A stretch of 64,000 nucleotides of DNA, taken from NCBI RefSeq assembly GCF_003289965.1, contig NZ_QMBQ01000001.1, forward strand, positions 806,001 through 870,000, read 5' to 3'. This document shows positions 52,973-62,481 of the stretch, piece after piece. The DNA comes from Mesorhizobium atlanticum (GTDB lineage Bacteria > Pseudomonadota > Alphaproteobacteria > Rhizobiales > Rhizobiaceae). A program made the position numbers and the translations under genes. A model generated the notes under the pieces. The model was not told where the DNA came from. It did not search any database and saw nothing but the letters and a program-made list of their open reading frames with translations. Each line of letters starts with the position of its first letter. Position 1 is the first letter of the stretch.

Positions 52973-53934
52973 GCTGCTTCCACCTTTGATGTCTTGACCG
53001 GAAGCGCATTCATCGCCGCGACCGTGTCGTCGAATGAAACGAGTTTGCCGTCGGAGCCGAGCCCCATCGCCACCTTGGCGGCGACCGCGCTGGCAAAGCG
53101 AGCGGACTGCTTCAGATCCCAGCCCTTGACGATGCCGACGATGATGCCGGCCGTGAAGGAATCGCCGCAGCCCGTGGTGTCGAAGACCTCGACCTCGAAG
53201 GCCGGCAGATGGAAATCCTCGCCATGCTCGGGCGAGACATAGACGCCGCCGGCGCCAAGCGTGATGATGCAGTTCTTCACGCCCCGCGCCTTGAAGAAGG
53301 ACGCGACGCGGGCCGGGTCGCGGTCATGCGCCATCTCGCCAGCCTCGTCGATGCTCGGCACGAAATAGTCGATGTAAGGAAGGCACGGCTCGACCAGCTT
53401 CCAGGTCTCCGGCGTCGCCTGGATAAGGTCGAAAGTGGTGATGCGGCCAAGCTCCTTGGCGCGCTTCAAGAGCTTGACGGTCGGCTCGCCATCGAAGCGC
53501 TTCAAGAGCCCGGTGCCGCCGACATGGACCACGGTCGCGTCGAGCGCGGCGTCCAGATCGGCATCGGCGACCTCGAACAAGGTGGCGGTGCCGGGCACAT
53601 GCAAAGCTGGACGCTCGCCGTTCGGCCGCACCGGCAGGATGGTCGACGAAGTCTGGACGCTGCCGTCGCGACGGACAAGGCTCGTCTCGAGGCCATATTT
53701 CTTCAGCTTGGCGAGGAACCAGTCACCCATGTCGTCGAGCCCAAGCGTCGTGACGGCGCGCGTCTTCAGGCCGAGGATGGCGCAGTCCATGCCGGTGGCG
53801 CCGGCCGTGCCGGCGACGGTCATGCGGATCTCCTCGATATAGTCGGCGCGACCGCCTTCGGGGATGCGCGAGACCGGCCGTCCCAGGATGTCGAGGACGT
53901 AGAAGCCGATCGAGCTGACGTCGAATTGGGGCAT
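52969..53934 (-). CDS. PfkB family carbohydrate kinase
   Basis: A 321-aa ribokinase-like kinase. VAGTAGATGMDCAILGLKT is the N-terminal signature, and DTTGCGDSFTAGI the C-terminal one with the catalytic Asp in GCGD. The sequence PSIDEAGEM matches the NxxE-like magnesium region. It likely phosphorylates the keto-sugar made by one of the operon's dehydrogenases before aldol cleavage. It sits 21 bp behind a permease gene. Confidence 0.87.
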   Translation of the reverse strand: MPQFDVSSIGFYVLDILGRPVSRIPEGGRADYIEEIRMTVAGTAGATGMDCAILGLKTRAVTTLGLDDMGDWFLAKLKKYGLETSLVRRDGSVQTSSTILPVRPNGERPALHVPGTATLFEVADADLDAALDATVVHVGGTGLLKRFDGEPTVKLLKRAKELGRITTFDLIQATPETWKLVEPCLPYIDYFVPSIDEAGEMAHDRDPARVASFFKARGVKNCIITLGAGGVYVSPEHGEDFHLPAFEVEVFDTTGCGDSFTAGIIVGIVKGWDLKQSARFASAVAAKVAMGLGSDGKLVSFDDTVAAMNALPVKTSKVEAA

Positions 53935-53955
53935 GGCTGACTTGACCTTTCGAAC

Positions 53956-54939
53956 TCAATGGGCGGCGCGGCGCAGGCCGAAGCTCGCGGCCAGCACCAG
54001 GAAGACCAGCACGCCGATGCCGACCTGCTGCCAGTAGAAATTCCAACCGACCAGCAGCAGCCCGTTCTTGACGATGGCGAGGAGCAGCACGCCGAGCAGC
54101 GTGCCGATGACCGAAGGCTTGCGCTCGCGGCTGAGCGTCGTGCCGATGAAGGTGGCGCCGATGGCGTCGAGCAGGAAGGCGTTGCCGGAGAGCGGCACAT
54201 AGGACTTCACCGTCGCCGACAAGAGGATGCCGGTGACGCCGGCAAGCAGCGCGCACAGCACATGCACCATCGACAATTCGCGCGGCACGCGGATGCCGGA
54301 ATACCAGGCCACGCCCGGCTGCGCGCCCATCGCCTGGACATAGCGGCCGAACACCGAGCGATGCAGCAGGAGATGGACGGCGACGGCGAGCACAATGAGC
54401 GCGATCACCGGGGTCGGCACGCCGAACAGAGCGGTGCGGGCAATGGCGTTGAACTGGTCCGCCGCATAGCCGCTGGTGAGATAGATCGGCTGGCCGCCGC
54501 TGGTGGCGAGTTGCTGCGTGCTCTGACCGATGAAGAGCACGCCGAGTGTCGCCAGGAACGGGCTGATGTTGAGCCTGGTGATCAGGATCGCGTTGAGAAT
54601 GCCGACGATCAGCGCGGCACTGAGCCCGCCCGCGACGCCGACCACGCCGTTGTAGCCGGCGGCCAGAAGCATGACGAAGACCATGCTTGCCATGTCGACC
54701 GAGACGCCGACCGAGAGATCGATGTCGCCCGACGAGATGACGATGGTGAGGCCCAGCGCCACGATCGCCAGCATGACGACATTGTTGACCAGCATGTTGA
54801 AGAGATTGGCCGGCGTGAGAAAAGTTGGGCTCGCCACAGCGAAGAAGACGACGATCGCCGCGAAGGCGATGAGCACGCTGTATTTGGCGAGGAAGCCGCG
54901 CACACCGGCTGAGTTGTTGTCGTTGGCCGAGACGTTCAT
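53956..54939 (-). CDS. Sugar ABC transporter permease 2 (RbsC family)
   Basis: A 327-aa membrane protein with the family stretch SSGDIDLSVGVSVDMAS near residue 70 and ~9 hydrophobic segments. The start overlaps the first permease's stop by 4 bp. Two different permease genes suggest a heterodimeric channel, unlike the single-permease system at 6202. Confidence 0.88.
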   Translation of the reverse strand: MNVSANDNNSAGVRGFLAKYSVLIAFAAIVVFFAVASPTFLTPANLFNMLVNNVVMLAIVALGLTIVISSGDIDLSVGVSVDMASMVFVMLLAAGYNGVVGVAGGLSAALIVGILNAILITRLNISPFLATLGVLFIGQSTQQLATSGGQPIYLTSGYAADQFNAIARTALFGVPTPVIALIVLAVAVHLLLHRSVFGRYVQAMGAQPGVAWYSGIRVPRELSMVHVLCALLAGVTGILLSATVKSYVPLSGNAFLLDAIGATFIGTTLSRERKPSVIGTLLGVLLLAIVKNGLLLVGWNFYWQQVGIGVLVFLVLAASFGLRRAAH

Positions 54940-55967
54940 CGCGAACCCTCCGAACCGCGGGCAAAGGATGTGATCGCCACCACCAGCAGAATCAGCGCGC
55001 CCTGCACGCCGTTGACCCAGTAGCTGGAAACGTTGAGCAGCTGGAAGCCGTTGGCCAAAAGGCCGATGAAGAGCACGCTAAGCAGCGTGCCGCCCATGGT
55101 CGGCACGAAGCGGCGGGAAAAGACGGTGCCGAGCAGCGCGGCCGCCAGCACCGAAAGAAGCAGCTCGCCGGAGCCGGGCGTGCTCGCCGACAGCCGTGAC
55201 ACGGTGAGGATGCTCGCCACTGCCGCGCAGAAGCCGCTGAGAACATAGGTGAATGACACGTAGAACGGCACGCTGATGCCAGCCGCGCGCGCCGCTTCCG
55301 GGTGTCCGCCGACGGCGTAGAGCCTGAGCCCGAACGACGTGCCGTGAACGACCACGATCATGATGGCGGAGAAGACTATCAGCGCCCAGGCAAGCGCGGA
55401 GATGCCTAGGAAGCTGCCGGAGACCAGCACGCCGAGCAGCGGGGAGGATGCGCCGACGACCGTGTTCTGGGTGAGCGTGAGTTCCATGCCGGCCGCGACG
55501 TTGAGCACGGCAAGCGTGGCCAGCAGGGGCAGGATGCCGAGGCCGACCACGGCAAGAGCGTTCAGCGCGCCAACCGCCATGCCGACGCCAATGGCCGCGA
55601 CCACCGAGAGGAAATCGCCATAGCCCATCGACAAAAGCGTCGCGTAGACAGCGGCGCAGAGCCCCATATTGGCGGCGATCGAAAGGTCGATGCCGCCTTC
55701 GGTGACGTCGGAGCCGCCGCCGATGATGACGGAAGTCATGCCATAGGCAAGCACGCCCAGGATAGCCGACTGCTCGACGACGTTGATCAGGTTGAAGGTC
55801 GAGGTGAAGCCCGGCGCGAAGACGACGAAATAGGCCATGATCGCGGCGAAGGCGGCGATGGCGCCGAGCCGTACGACGAGCGCGCCAAAGCGACGGCCGG
55901 CGCTTTTGGCGGCAGCTTGCTTTTCGTCGGACACGCCGACTTCCGTGTGGAGAACGCTCGCGCTCAT
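54936..55967 (-). CDS. Sugar ABC transporter permease 1 (RbsC family)
   Basis: A 343-aa membrane protein; GGSDVTEGGIDLSIAANMG carries the RbsC signature with an unusual insert. The cytoplasmic loop YAVGGHPEAARAAG contacts the ATPase. Its start overlaps the ATPase stop (ATGA). Confidence 0.88.
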   Translation of the reverse strand: MSASVLHTEVGVSDEKQAAAKSAGRRFGALVVRLGAIAAFAAIMAYFVVFAPGFTSTFNLINVVEQSAILGVLAYGMTSVIIGGGSDVTEGGIDLSIAANMGLCAAVYATLLSMGYGDFLSVVAAIGVGMAVGALNALAVVGLGILPLLATLAVLNVAAGMELTLTQNTVVGASSPLLGVLVSGSFLGISALAWALIVFSAIMIVVVHGTSFGLRLYAVGGHPEAARAAGISVPFYVSFTYVLSGFCAAVASILTVSRLSASTPGSGELLLSVLAAALLGTVFSRRFVPTMGGTLLSVLFIGLLANGFQLLNVSSYWVNGVQGALILLVVAITSFARGSEGSR

Positions 55968-57490
55968 GCGGCCACTCCATCGGCGTTCGAGCGGGCGCCG
56001 GACGAAGCCGCCAGCAGCTCATCGCTGTTCATCGCAGGGCCGGAGAAGCTGCCGGCAAGCCTGCCACGATAGACGACCAGCACGCGGTCGCAGACGCCAA
56101 CCAATTCGAGCAGGTCGGAGGACAGAAGCAGGATCGCCGCGCCCTCGCCCGCCAGCCGGTTCAACAGATTGTAGATCTCGACCTTGGCGCCGACATCGAC
56201 GGCGACCGTCGGCTCATCCAGCACATAGACGCGCGACTGGCAGCTCAGCCATTTGGCGATAGCCACTTTCTGCTGGTTGCCGCCCGAGAGCTCGCGCACC
56301 AGCGCGTCGCGATGCGGCGTCTTGATCGACAGTTCCTTGATCAGGCCGTCGACCGCCTGGTTCTCGGCGCCACGGCTGACCATGCCGCTGCGCGAGTAAC
56401 GGCGCAGGCTGGCCAAGGAGATGTTCTCGCGCACCGAAAGACCAAGCGCCACGCCATGGGCGCGACGATCTTCCGGCAGCATGGCGATGCCGTCGCGCAC
56501 CGCCCTCACCGGCGTCGACAGTGACAGCTCCCTGCCCTCGACCTTGACCTGGCCGCCATCGGCAGTCTTGAGCCCGAACAGGCACTGGACGATTTCCTTG
56601 GCGCCGGAGCCGAGCAGCCCCGTAAGGCCGACGATCTCGCCGGCGCGGACATTGAAGCCGATATTCTCGAAGCTGCCGCCGAGGCGCAGGTTGGAAACCT
56701 CCAGCACCGGCGCGCCGAGCTCGACCGAGCGCTTGGGAAACATCTCGCCGACATCGCGGGCGATCATCATCGCAATGATCTCGTCGATCGGCGTCTGGCG
56801 CGGATCGACCGTGCCGACATCGGTGCCGTTGCGCATCACGGTAACGCGGTCGCAGAGCTTCTCGATCTCCTGCATGTAGTGGGAGATGAAGACCACCGCG
56901 ATGCCGTCGTCGCGCAGCCGGCGCAGCACGTCGAACAGACTGTCGACCTCGCGCTTGACCAGCGCCGCCGTCGGCTCGTCCAGCACCAGCACCGACGCCT
57001 TTTGCGCCAGTGCGCGGGTAATCTGCACGACCTTCTGCTGCGCGGTTGTGAGGTCTTTCACAAGAGTTCCGGACGGCAATTCCATGCCAAAGAAGCGCTT
57101 CAGCAGGTCCGCGGCCCGGCGCTCCATGGCGCGGCGGCTGACGAAGGGGCCGAGGCCGATTTCATGGCCCAGGAAGACTGCTTCGCCGACGGTCGCGGTC
57201 GGCACCAGGAGCCGGTCCTGGTGGATGAAATGGACGCCGAGTTTTTCCACCGACGCCGGTGTCAGCGCGCTGACGGTCTCGCCGTTGATGACAATCGAGC
57301 CGCTGTCCGGCTTGATGATGCCGGCCAGCACCTTGATGATGGTCGACTTGCCGGCGCCGTTCTGGCCGACAAGGCCGAGGATCGAGCCGCGCGCGATCTC
57401 GAGGTTCGCGTTCTCCAGGGCGCGCACCGGACCGAACCGTTTCGAAATGCCTGTCATCGATACAGCAATGTCACGCTTTGCTGTCTGCAT
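55964..57490 (-). CDS. Sugar ABC transporter ATP-binding protein, tandem domains
   Basis: A 508-aa RbsA/MglA-type ATPase. Domain 1 has GQNGAGKST and LVLDEPTAALVKRE; domain 2 has a degenerate P-loop (GLLGSGAKE), LSGGNQQKVAIAKWL and VLDEPTVAVDVG. ATG 57490 is chosen over TTG 57499. It follows the receptor gene by 68 bp and overlaps permease 1. Confidence 0.9.
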   Translation of the reverse strand: MQTAKRDIAVSMTGISKRFGPVRALENANLEIARGSILGLVGQNGAGKSTIIKVLAGIIKPDSGSIVINGETVSALTPASVEKLGVHFIHQDRLLVPTATVGEAVFLGHEIGLGPFVSRRAMERRAADLLKRFFGMELPSGTLVKDLTTAQQKVVQITRALAQKASVLVLDEPTAALVKREVDSLFDVLRRLRDDGIAVVFISHYMQEIEKLCDRVTVMRNGTDVGTVDPRQTPIDEIIAMMIARDVGEMFPKRSVELGAPVLEVSNLRLGGSFENIGFNVRAGEIVGLTGLLGSGAKEIVQCLFGLKTADGGQVKVEGRELSLSTPVRAVRDGIAMLPEDRRAHGVALGLSVRENISLASLRRYSRSGMVSRGAENQAVDGLIKELSIKTPHRDALVRELSGGNQQKVAIAKWLSCQSRVYVLDEPTVAVDVGAKVEIYNLLNRLAGEGAAILLLSSDLLELVGVCDRVLVVYRGRLAGSFSGPAMNSDELLAASSGARSNADGVAA

Positions 57491-57558
57491 GGCCGTCAAT
57501 CCTGGTTGGATGTGACGGGCAGCAGCATAGGCGCGGCTGCCCGTCGTTTCGTTCCGTT

Positions 57559-58560
57559 CTATTTAACGCCAGCCTTCTCGGCGGCGTCGAGGAACGGCTT
57601 TCCCTTTTCGGCGGCATTTTCCTTGTTGATCAGCACCGAAGGCACGAAAGTGAACGGCGGCACCTTCTGGCCGGCCAGATATTTGGCGGCGTTGTCGACC
57701 GAGGTCTTGCCGATCTCATAGGGCTGCTGCGCCGCGACCGCGCCGGCCGACGACTTCGGGTCCATCACCATCTTGATGACTTCCGGGCTGCCGTCGATAC
57801 CGTAGGTCTTGACCTCGTTGCGGCCGGCGGCTTCGACCGCCTGCGTGGCGCCGATCTGCGGCACGTCCCAGCAGGCCCAGACCGCGCCGATCGAACCCTT
57901 CTCGGGCGACTTGGTCAGCATGTCGGTGACGTTGGAATAGGCGCTCTGCACCGTGTTCGGGATGACGTCGCGCAGCTCGGGCTCGACGATCTTCACATCC
58001 GGGAACGAGGTCAGCACATATTTCAGCTGGTCGTAGCGGATCTTGCAGACCGGCACGCTGTAGAAGCCATTGAACACCAGCACATTGCCCTTACCGCCCA
58101 TGTCGGCGACCATCTGCAGCGCGATCTCGGCGCCGATATTGTAGTTGTTGGAGGTCGTGTTGTTGATGGCGTGCGGGGTCGCGGTATCGACCGTGAACAG
58201 CGGGATGCCGGCGTCGCGGATCTTCTGCAGCCACGGATTCAGCACTTCGAGGTTGCCGAGCTGCTCGATGATGGCATCGGGCTTCTGCGCGATCAGCGTC
58301 TGCAATTGCGCGATCTGCTGCTGGTCCTTGCGGCCGGCGTCGAGCGCGATGACTTCGCCGCCGAGTTCCTTGACGCGGTCCTGGATGCCTTTGAAGGCCA
58401 TCAGGTCCCAATAATGGTCGGTGCCTATCGCCGAGACGCCGATGCGCTTGCCCTTGAGCGACAGTTCCTCGGCCGTCGCGCCGGAGATCACGGCCAGGCT
58501 GCAAGCCGCCGCCAACCCCAGAGCGAGCGCCTTGACGAGGCCTTTCATTGAATTCGTCAT
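57559..58560 (-). CDS. Periplasmic sugar-binding protein (RbsB-like)
   Basis: A 333-aa receptor with a Sec signal (ALGLAAACSLAVISGATA, cut before EEL). The mature part shows KRIGVSAIGTDHYWDLMAF, EVIALDAGRKDQQQ and FTVDTATPHAINNTT, as in ribose/xylose-type receptors. GGGAGG precedes ATG 58560. It is the most upstream transporter gene; aldolase and SDR genes precede it on the same strand. The ligand is unknown, likely a pentose, deoxy-sugar or polyol. Confidence 0.88.
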   Translation of the reverse strand: MTNSMKGLVKALALGLAAACSLAVISGATAEELSLKGKRIGVSAIGTDHYWDLMAFKGIQDRVKELGGEVIALDAGRKDQQQIAQLQTLIAQKPDAIIEQLGNLEVLNPWLQKIRDAGIPLFTVDTATPHAINNTTSNNYNIGAEIALQMVADMGGKGNVLVFNGFYSVPVCKIRYDQLKYVLTSFPDVKIVEPELRDVIPNTVQSAYSNVTDMLTKSPEKGSIGAVWACWDVPQIGATQAVEAAGRNEVKTYGIDGSPEVIKMVMDPKSSAGAVAAQQPYEIGKTSVDNAAKYLAGQKVPPFTFVPSVLINKENAAEKGKPFLDAAEKAGVK

Positions 58561-58667
58561 TTCATTTCCTCCCTTGTTGATCGCTCCGGAGCCTTCCCGG
58601 AGGATATGCGAAACAGTAGGTTGCTGCTCCTGCCCCTCTGTTGGTCGCTTCGGGCAGAGCCCTCCGC

Positions 58668-59327
58668 TCAGGCGGCGGCGTCATTGTCACGCAGGCCGTA
58701 GCTGGCCATGCGCTTGATGACGTTTTCGACCTCCTCGTCGGACAGGATCGGCGGCTCGCCGATCTGCAGGGCGCCGTGATACTGGCGCGCCAACGTCTCG
58801 ACCTCGACGGCCAGCCACATCGCCTGGGCGAGGCTCGACCCGACGGCGATCATGCCGTGCTGCGCGAGCAGGCAGGCCTTGCGGTCGCGCAGCGCCTCCA
58901 CCGCGTGCGCCGAAAGCTCCGCGGTGCCGAAGGTGGCGTAGGGCGCGCAGCGTATGTCGCTGCCGCCGGCGACCGCGACCATGTAGTGGATCGCCGGTAT
59001 CTTCCGGCCCATGATGGCGATTGTCGTGCAGTAGGTCGGATGCGCGTGGACGACCGCGTTGACCTCGGGCCTGGCCTTCATGATGTCGAGATGGAAGCGC
59101 CATTCGCTAGACGGCGGCAGGCGTCCGTCGACCTCACCATCCCAGCCCATGAAGACGATGTCTTCCGGCTGCAGCGTGTCGTAGGGCGTGCTGGTCGGGG
59201 AAATCAGCATACCCTCGCCATGGCGGCAGCTGATGTTGCCTGATGTGCCCTGGTTGATGCCGAGCGCGTTCATCTCGATACAGGCATCGATGATGGCCTG
59301 GCGCACATCTCGGTCCGAAACGGTCAT
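58668..59327 (-). CDS. Class II aldolase/adducin family aldolase (FucA-like)
   Basis: A 219-aa zinc aldolase matching L-fuculose-1-phosphate aldolase site by site: GTSGNIS (27-33), SSEWRFH with E75, VVHAHPTY (H94, H96) and LAQHGM (H157), against E73, H92, H94 and H155 in E. coli FucA. It would cleave a ketose-1-phosphate to DHAP plus an aldehyde. ATG 59327 is used; TTG 59339 would crowd the ribosome site. It lies between an SDR gene (27-bp gap) and the receptor gene in the sugar operon. Confidence 0.88.
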   Translation of the reverse strand: MTVSDRDVRQAIIDACIEMNALGINQGTSGNISCRHGEGMLISPTSTPYDTLQPEDIVFMGWDGEVDGRLPPSSEWRFHLDIMKARPEVNAVVHAHPTYCTTIAIMGRKIPAIHYMVAVAGGSDIRCAPYATFGTAELSAHAVEALRDRKACLLAQHGMIAVGSSLAQAMWLAVEVETLARQYHGALQIGEPPILSDEEVENVIKRMASYGLRDNDAAA

Positions 59328-59354
59328 GCGATATTCCAATCCTTGCTCAGTCCG

Positions 59355-60131
59355 TCACCAGGCCGTGTAGCCGCCATCGATCGACAGGATCGCGCCCGTC
59401 ACGTAGCTCGACGCCGGCGACGCCAGGAACAGGATCGCCGAGGCGATCTCCTGCGGTGTGCCCAAGCGCCCCATTGGCGTCATGTCGATCCAGGTGTTGA
59501 AGAGTTCGGGACGCTCGCGCATCTTCAGCGTCATCTCGGTGCCGACATAGCCCGGCGCCAGCGCGTTGACGCGCACGCCCGACTTCGCCCATTCGACCGC
59601 GAGCGCCTTGGTCATCATATGCACGGCGCCCTTGCTCGCCATGTAAGAGGGCGCCGTCTGCGGACGGTTGATGATCAGGCCCGACATCGAGCCCAGATTG
59701 ACGATCGAACCCTTCTTGCCGGAGACCATCGAACGGCCGAAGGCGCGCGAAGCCCAGTAGACGCCGTTGACGTTGACATTCATCACCAAGCGCCATTCCT
59801 CGTCCGGTGTGTCGAGCGCGGTGTTGAGGCGCGCAATACCGGCGCTGTTGACCAGGATATCGACCTTGCCGAAGTCCGCGACGATCCGAGCGGCCATCGC
59901 CTCGACGGCTTGCGGATCTGTGACGTCGAGCACGCGGCCATCGACGCTCGCGACCCCAGCGGCTCGCAGTTCATCCGCGGCTGCCTTCAGCCCATCCGCA
60001 TTCATGTCGAGCAGGACGACACGCGCGCCGCAAGTTCCGAGCGCCCTGGCGGCCTCGAGACCGATCCCGCTGGCGCCGCCGGTGACGACGGCAACCTCGC
60101 CCGTCAGGTCGAATTGCGACCGGTAATCCAT
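59355..60131 (-). CDS. Short-chain dehydrogenase (sugar/polyol operon, proximal)
   Basis: A 258-aa classical SDR with TGGASGIGLEAA, NSAG (VLVNSAGIAR), NLGSMSG and YMASK. It resembles polyol and sugar dehydrogenases. GGAGG with 7-base spacing fixes ATG 60131. It is the first gene after the operator-promoter at 60259-60303, so it heads the sugar operon of nine genes down to 52205. Confidence 0.9.
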   Translation of the reverse strand: MDYRSQFDLTGEVAVVTGGASGIGLEAARALGTCGARVVLLDMNADGLKAAADELRAAGVASVDGRVLDVTDPQAVEAMAARIVADFGKVDILVNSAGIARLNTALDTPDEEWRLVMNVNVNGVYWASRAFGRSMVSGKKGSIVNLGSMSGLIINRPQTAPSYMASKGAVHMMTKALAVEWAKSGVRVNALAPGYVGTEMTLKMRERPELFNTWIDMTPMGRLGTPQEIASAILFLASPASSYVTGAILSIDGGYTAW

Positions 60132-60258
60132 GCACGTCCTCCATCAGGAGGGACTTGAGCGCGGGCAAAACTCCGCCCTCGCCGCCGAGGCGGCGCCGCA
60201 AGCCAACCGGTCCTGATAATGCCTCCGGGATCAGGCTCCTCCCGATCCCATGACAGGG

Positions 60259-60303
60259 ACGTTACAGAAGCTTCCCGGGCCCGTCAATCTGGTTATAACC
60301 AGA
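60259..60303 (-). promoter_or_regulatory. Sugar-operon promoter with GntR/UTRA operator
   Basis: TCTGGTTATAACCAGA (60288-60303) is a perfect 16-bp palindrome of the TGGT-N4-ACCA type bound by UTRA GntR proteins. It abuts TTGACG (complement of 60282-60287), with 17 bp to TAACGT (complement of 60259-60264). The ~120-nt leader contains a GGGATC/GATCCC stem. The regulator gene ends 30 bp upstream. Confidence 0.65.
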
Positions 60304-60332
60304 AAACGAAATCTTTTTTGGACGGATGCAGC

Positions 60333-61187
60333 TCAGGTGCGATCGACGCCGTTCACGGTCGCCGAAGGCTGCTCGACCGCCATATGGATGCGGGCGACGG
60401 AGGAATTGTAGAAGGCCTCGTAATATTCGAGCGCGGCGCCGTCGGCGTCATAGGCGATGGACTCGATCTCGATCAGCGGCGTGTTGGCGGCGACGCCCAT
60501 CTCATCGGCCTCTTCCTTGGTGGGAAGCGCGGCGCGCAGCCAACGGTCGGCGCGCTTCACCGTCAGGCCGAAGACGGCGCGGATGGTGCCGAAGATCGAC
60601 TGGTTTTCCGACAGGATGTTCTCCAGCCCCGGCACCCGATGTCCCGGCAGGCTGATGCGCGTCATGGTGATCGGCGCGCCATCGGTCATGTAGACGCGGC
60701 TGATGCGGACCACGCTGCCATTGGCCGGAATGCCGAAGACCTTCGACTCCTTCTCGCTCGGCGGGCAGCGGTAGATCTCCAGCGTGCGGGTCGAGACCTT
60801 GTGGCCCTTGGCGGTCAAATCGTCGAACACGCCGAGATTGGCGGTCATGAAGTCGACATGCTCGCGCGGTGCCGCCACGAACATGCCCTTGCGTGGCATC
60901 TTGATGATACGGCCTTCGTTGGAGAGCGACCCGATCGCGGCGCGCACGACGGGGCGCGACACGCCGAAGAAATCGCAAAGCGCCTGTTCCGACGGAATGC
61001 GCGAATTGGCGGCAAGCAGGCCGGTGTTGATCGCCTCCTCGACCTGGTTGCGCAACTGCACCCAGAGCGGGGCCGCCTCGTCGCGGTTGAGCTTAACCTT
61101 GGAGCCGATCGAGCGGAACGCCTCGGCCGCCTCGGCATCTTCCTGATCATAACGAGGACGCCCGCGCGTTCTGGTTGCTTGTTCCAT
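60333..61187 (-). CDS. GntR family regulator, HutC/UTRA subfamily
   Basis: A 284-aa regulator: N-terminal winged HTH (IPSEQALCDFFGVSRPVVRAAI) and a C-terminal UTRA ligand domain (RISRVYMTDGAPITMTRISL, IESIAYDADGAALEYYEAFY). ATG 61187 is chosen; a TTG at 61202 is possible. It lies just upstream of the sugar operon in the same direction, and the palindrome at 60288 fits its class, so it probably senses the operon's sugar or a phosphorylated intermediate. Confidence 0.88.
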   Translation of the reverse strand: MEQATRTRGRPRYDQEDAEAAEAFRSIGSKVKLNRDEAAPLWVQLRNQVEEAINTGLLAANSRIPSEQALCDFFGVSRPVVRAAIGSLSNEGRIIKMPRKGMFVAAPREHVDFMTANLGVFDDLTAKGHKVSTRTLEIYRCPPSEKESKVFGIPANGSVVRISRVYMTDGAPITMTRISLPGHRVPGLENILSENQSIFGTIRAVFGLTVKRADRWLRAALPTKEEADEMGVAANTPLIEIESIAYDADGAALEYYEAFYNSSVARIHMAVEQPSATVNGVDRT

Positions 61188-61239
61188 CCGGTCCCGCCGC
61201 AATTCAATTGCCGCGACTCAGATAAGCGGCAGCGCCTCC

Positions 61240-62481
61240 CTAGCGGAGGCCGCCGGCCATTTTCACGCTCTCCGGCAAGTTTCGCAACCATAGCATGGCG
61301 GCGGCCCCCAGAACCGGCCCGGGAACCAGGAGCAGGAAGGCCCAGCGCCAGCCGCCGATGAAATCGGCGAAGCGCGGCGTCAGCCAGATGGCGAGCACCG
61401 TCAGCGCGAAACCGGCGCCCAGTTGCACCGAAAGCGCCGTACCCACGAAGCGGCGGTCGGCAAGTTCGGTGACGGCAGTGGAGAACTGCGCCGAATCGCC
61501 GACCACCGAGATGCCCCAGACGATGGCGACCAGCATGAACAGCCAGAGCGGTCCGGTGAACAGAAAGCCCATCAGCAGCGCGCAGCTTCCCGAGACGATC
61601 ATCATGCCGGCGGTGGTGGCGGTGCGGCCGACGCGGTCCGACAGATAGCCTCCGAGCAGACATCCCAGAATGCCGGACGCGACGACGAGGAAGGTCGAAA
61701 TCGAAGCGGCGGCTGTTCCGATCGCCTGCGTCTCGAAGGCGGCGCGGGTATAGGCAAGCAGCCATGCCCACATGGCGTAGAGTTCCCACATGTGGCCGAG
61801 ATAGCCAAGATTGGCCAGCAGCAGCGGCTTTTGGCGAAACACCTGGCCGATGCGCGAGGGTTCGAACACCGCCTTGCCGAAGGGATAGGGCCCTTCCTTG
61901 GCGAAGAGCAGGAAAAGCAGCGCGCCCGCCGCTGTCGCGGCGCTGGCGGTGGCGACCACGGGATGCCAGTCGAGCGCGGTCGAGACGGCGCGGAAGAGGT
62001 GCGGCAGCGCCGAGCCGACGGTGAGCGCGCCGATGACCGCGCCGAGCGCCAGCCCCCTGTCGCGTGTGAACCAGGTGGCGACCAGCTTCAGCGCCGGCGG
62101 ATAGACCCCGGCAAGCGCGGCGCCGGTGACGATACGCGCGGCGATTATGCCGCTAGGCCCCGGATGAAGCAGCAAGGTCGCGTTGGCTAAAGCGGCGACA
62201 AGCGCCGCCGCCGCCATCAGCCGGCTCAGCCGCACAAGGTCCGGCAGATTGACGAGGCTCGCCGCCAGCGCGCCAATCACGAAACCGACCTGGACGCCAT
62301 TGGTCAGCCAGGCTTCGGCGCTCGCGCCGAGCGCCAGTTCCTGCTTCAATTCGGGAAGGATGGCGGTCGCAGAGAACCAGGTGGTCAATGACAGGACGAC
62401 CGCGAGACAAAGCAGCGACAGCACGCGCCAGCGCTCGGCGTCGGCCGCCATGCCAAGCCGGCCGTCGCTGACCGTGCTCAT
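61240..62481 (-). CDS. MFS transporter coupled to thiolase operon
   Basis: A 413-aa inner-membrane protein with 12 hydrophobic segments and a motif-A-like loop (GGYLSDRVGRTAT). ATG 62481 overlaps the MaoC stop (ATGA); a longer frame to 62529 would overlap more. Resemblance is to aromatic-acid/organic-acid MFS carriers, so it may import or export the acid that the thiolase, DUF35 and MaoC genes handle. Confidence 0.82.
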   Translation of the reverse strand: MSTVSDGRLGMAADAERWRVLSLLCLAVVLSLTTWFSATAILPELKQELALGASAEAWLTNGVQVGFVIGALAASLVNLPDLVRLSRLMAAAALVAALANATLLLHPGPSGIIAARIVTGAALAGVYPPALKLVATWFTRDRGLALGAVIGALTVGSALPHLFRAVSTALDWHPVVATASAATAAGALLFLLFAKEGPYPFGKAVFEPSRIGQVFRQKPLLLANLGYLGHMWELYAMWAWLLAYTRAAFETQAIGTAAASISTFLVVASGILGCLLGGYLSDRVGRTATTAGMMIVSGSCALLMGFLFTGPLWLFMLVAIVWGISVVGDSAQFSTAVTELADRRFVGTALSVQLGAGFALTVLAIWLTPRFADFIGGWRWAFLLLVPGPVLGAAAMLWLRNLPESVKMAGGLR

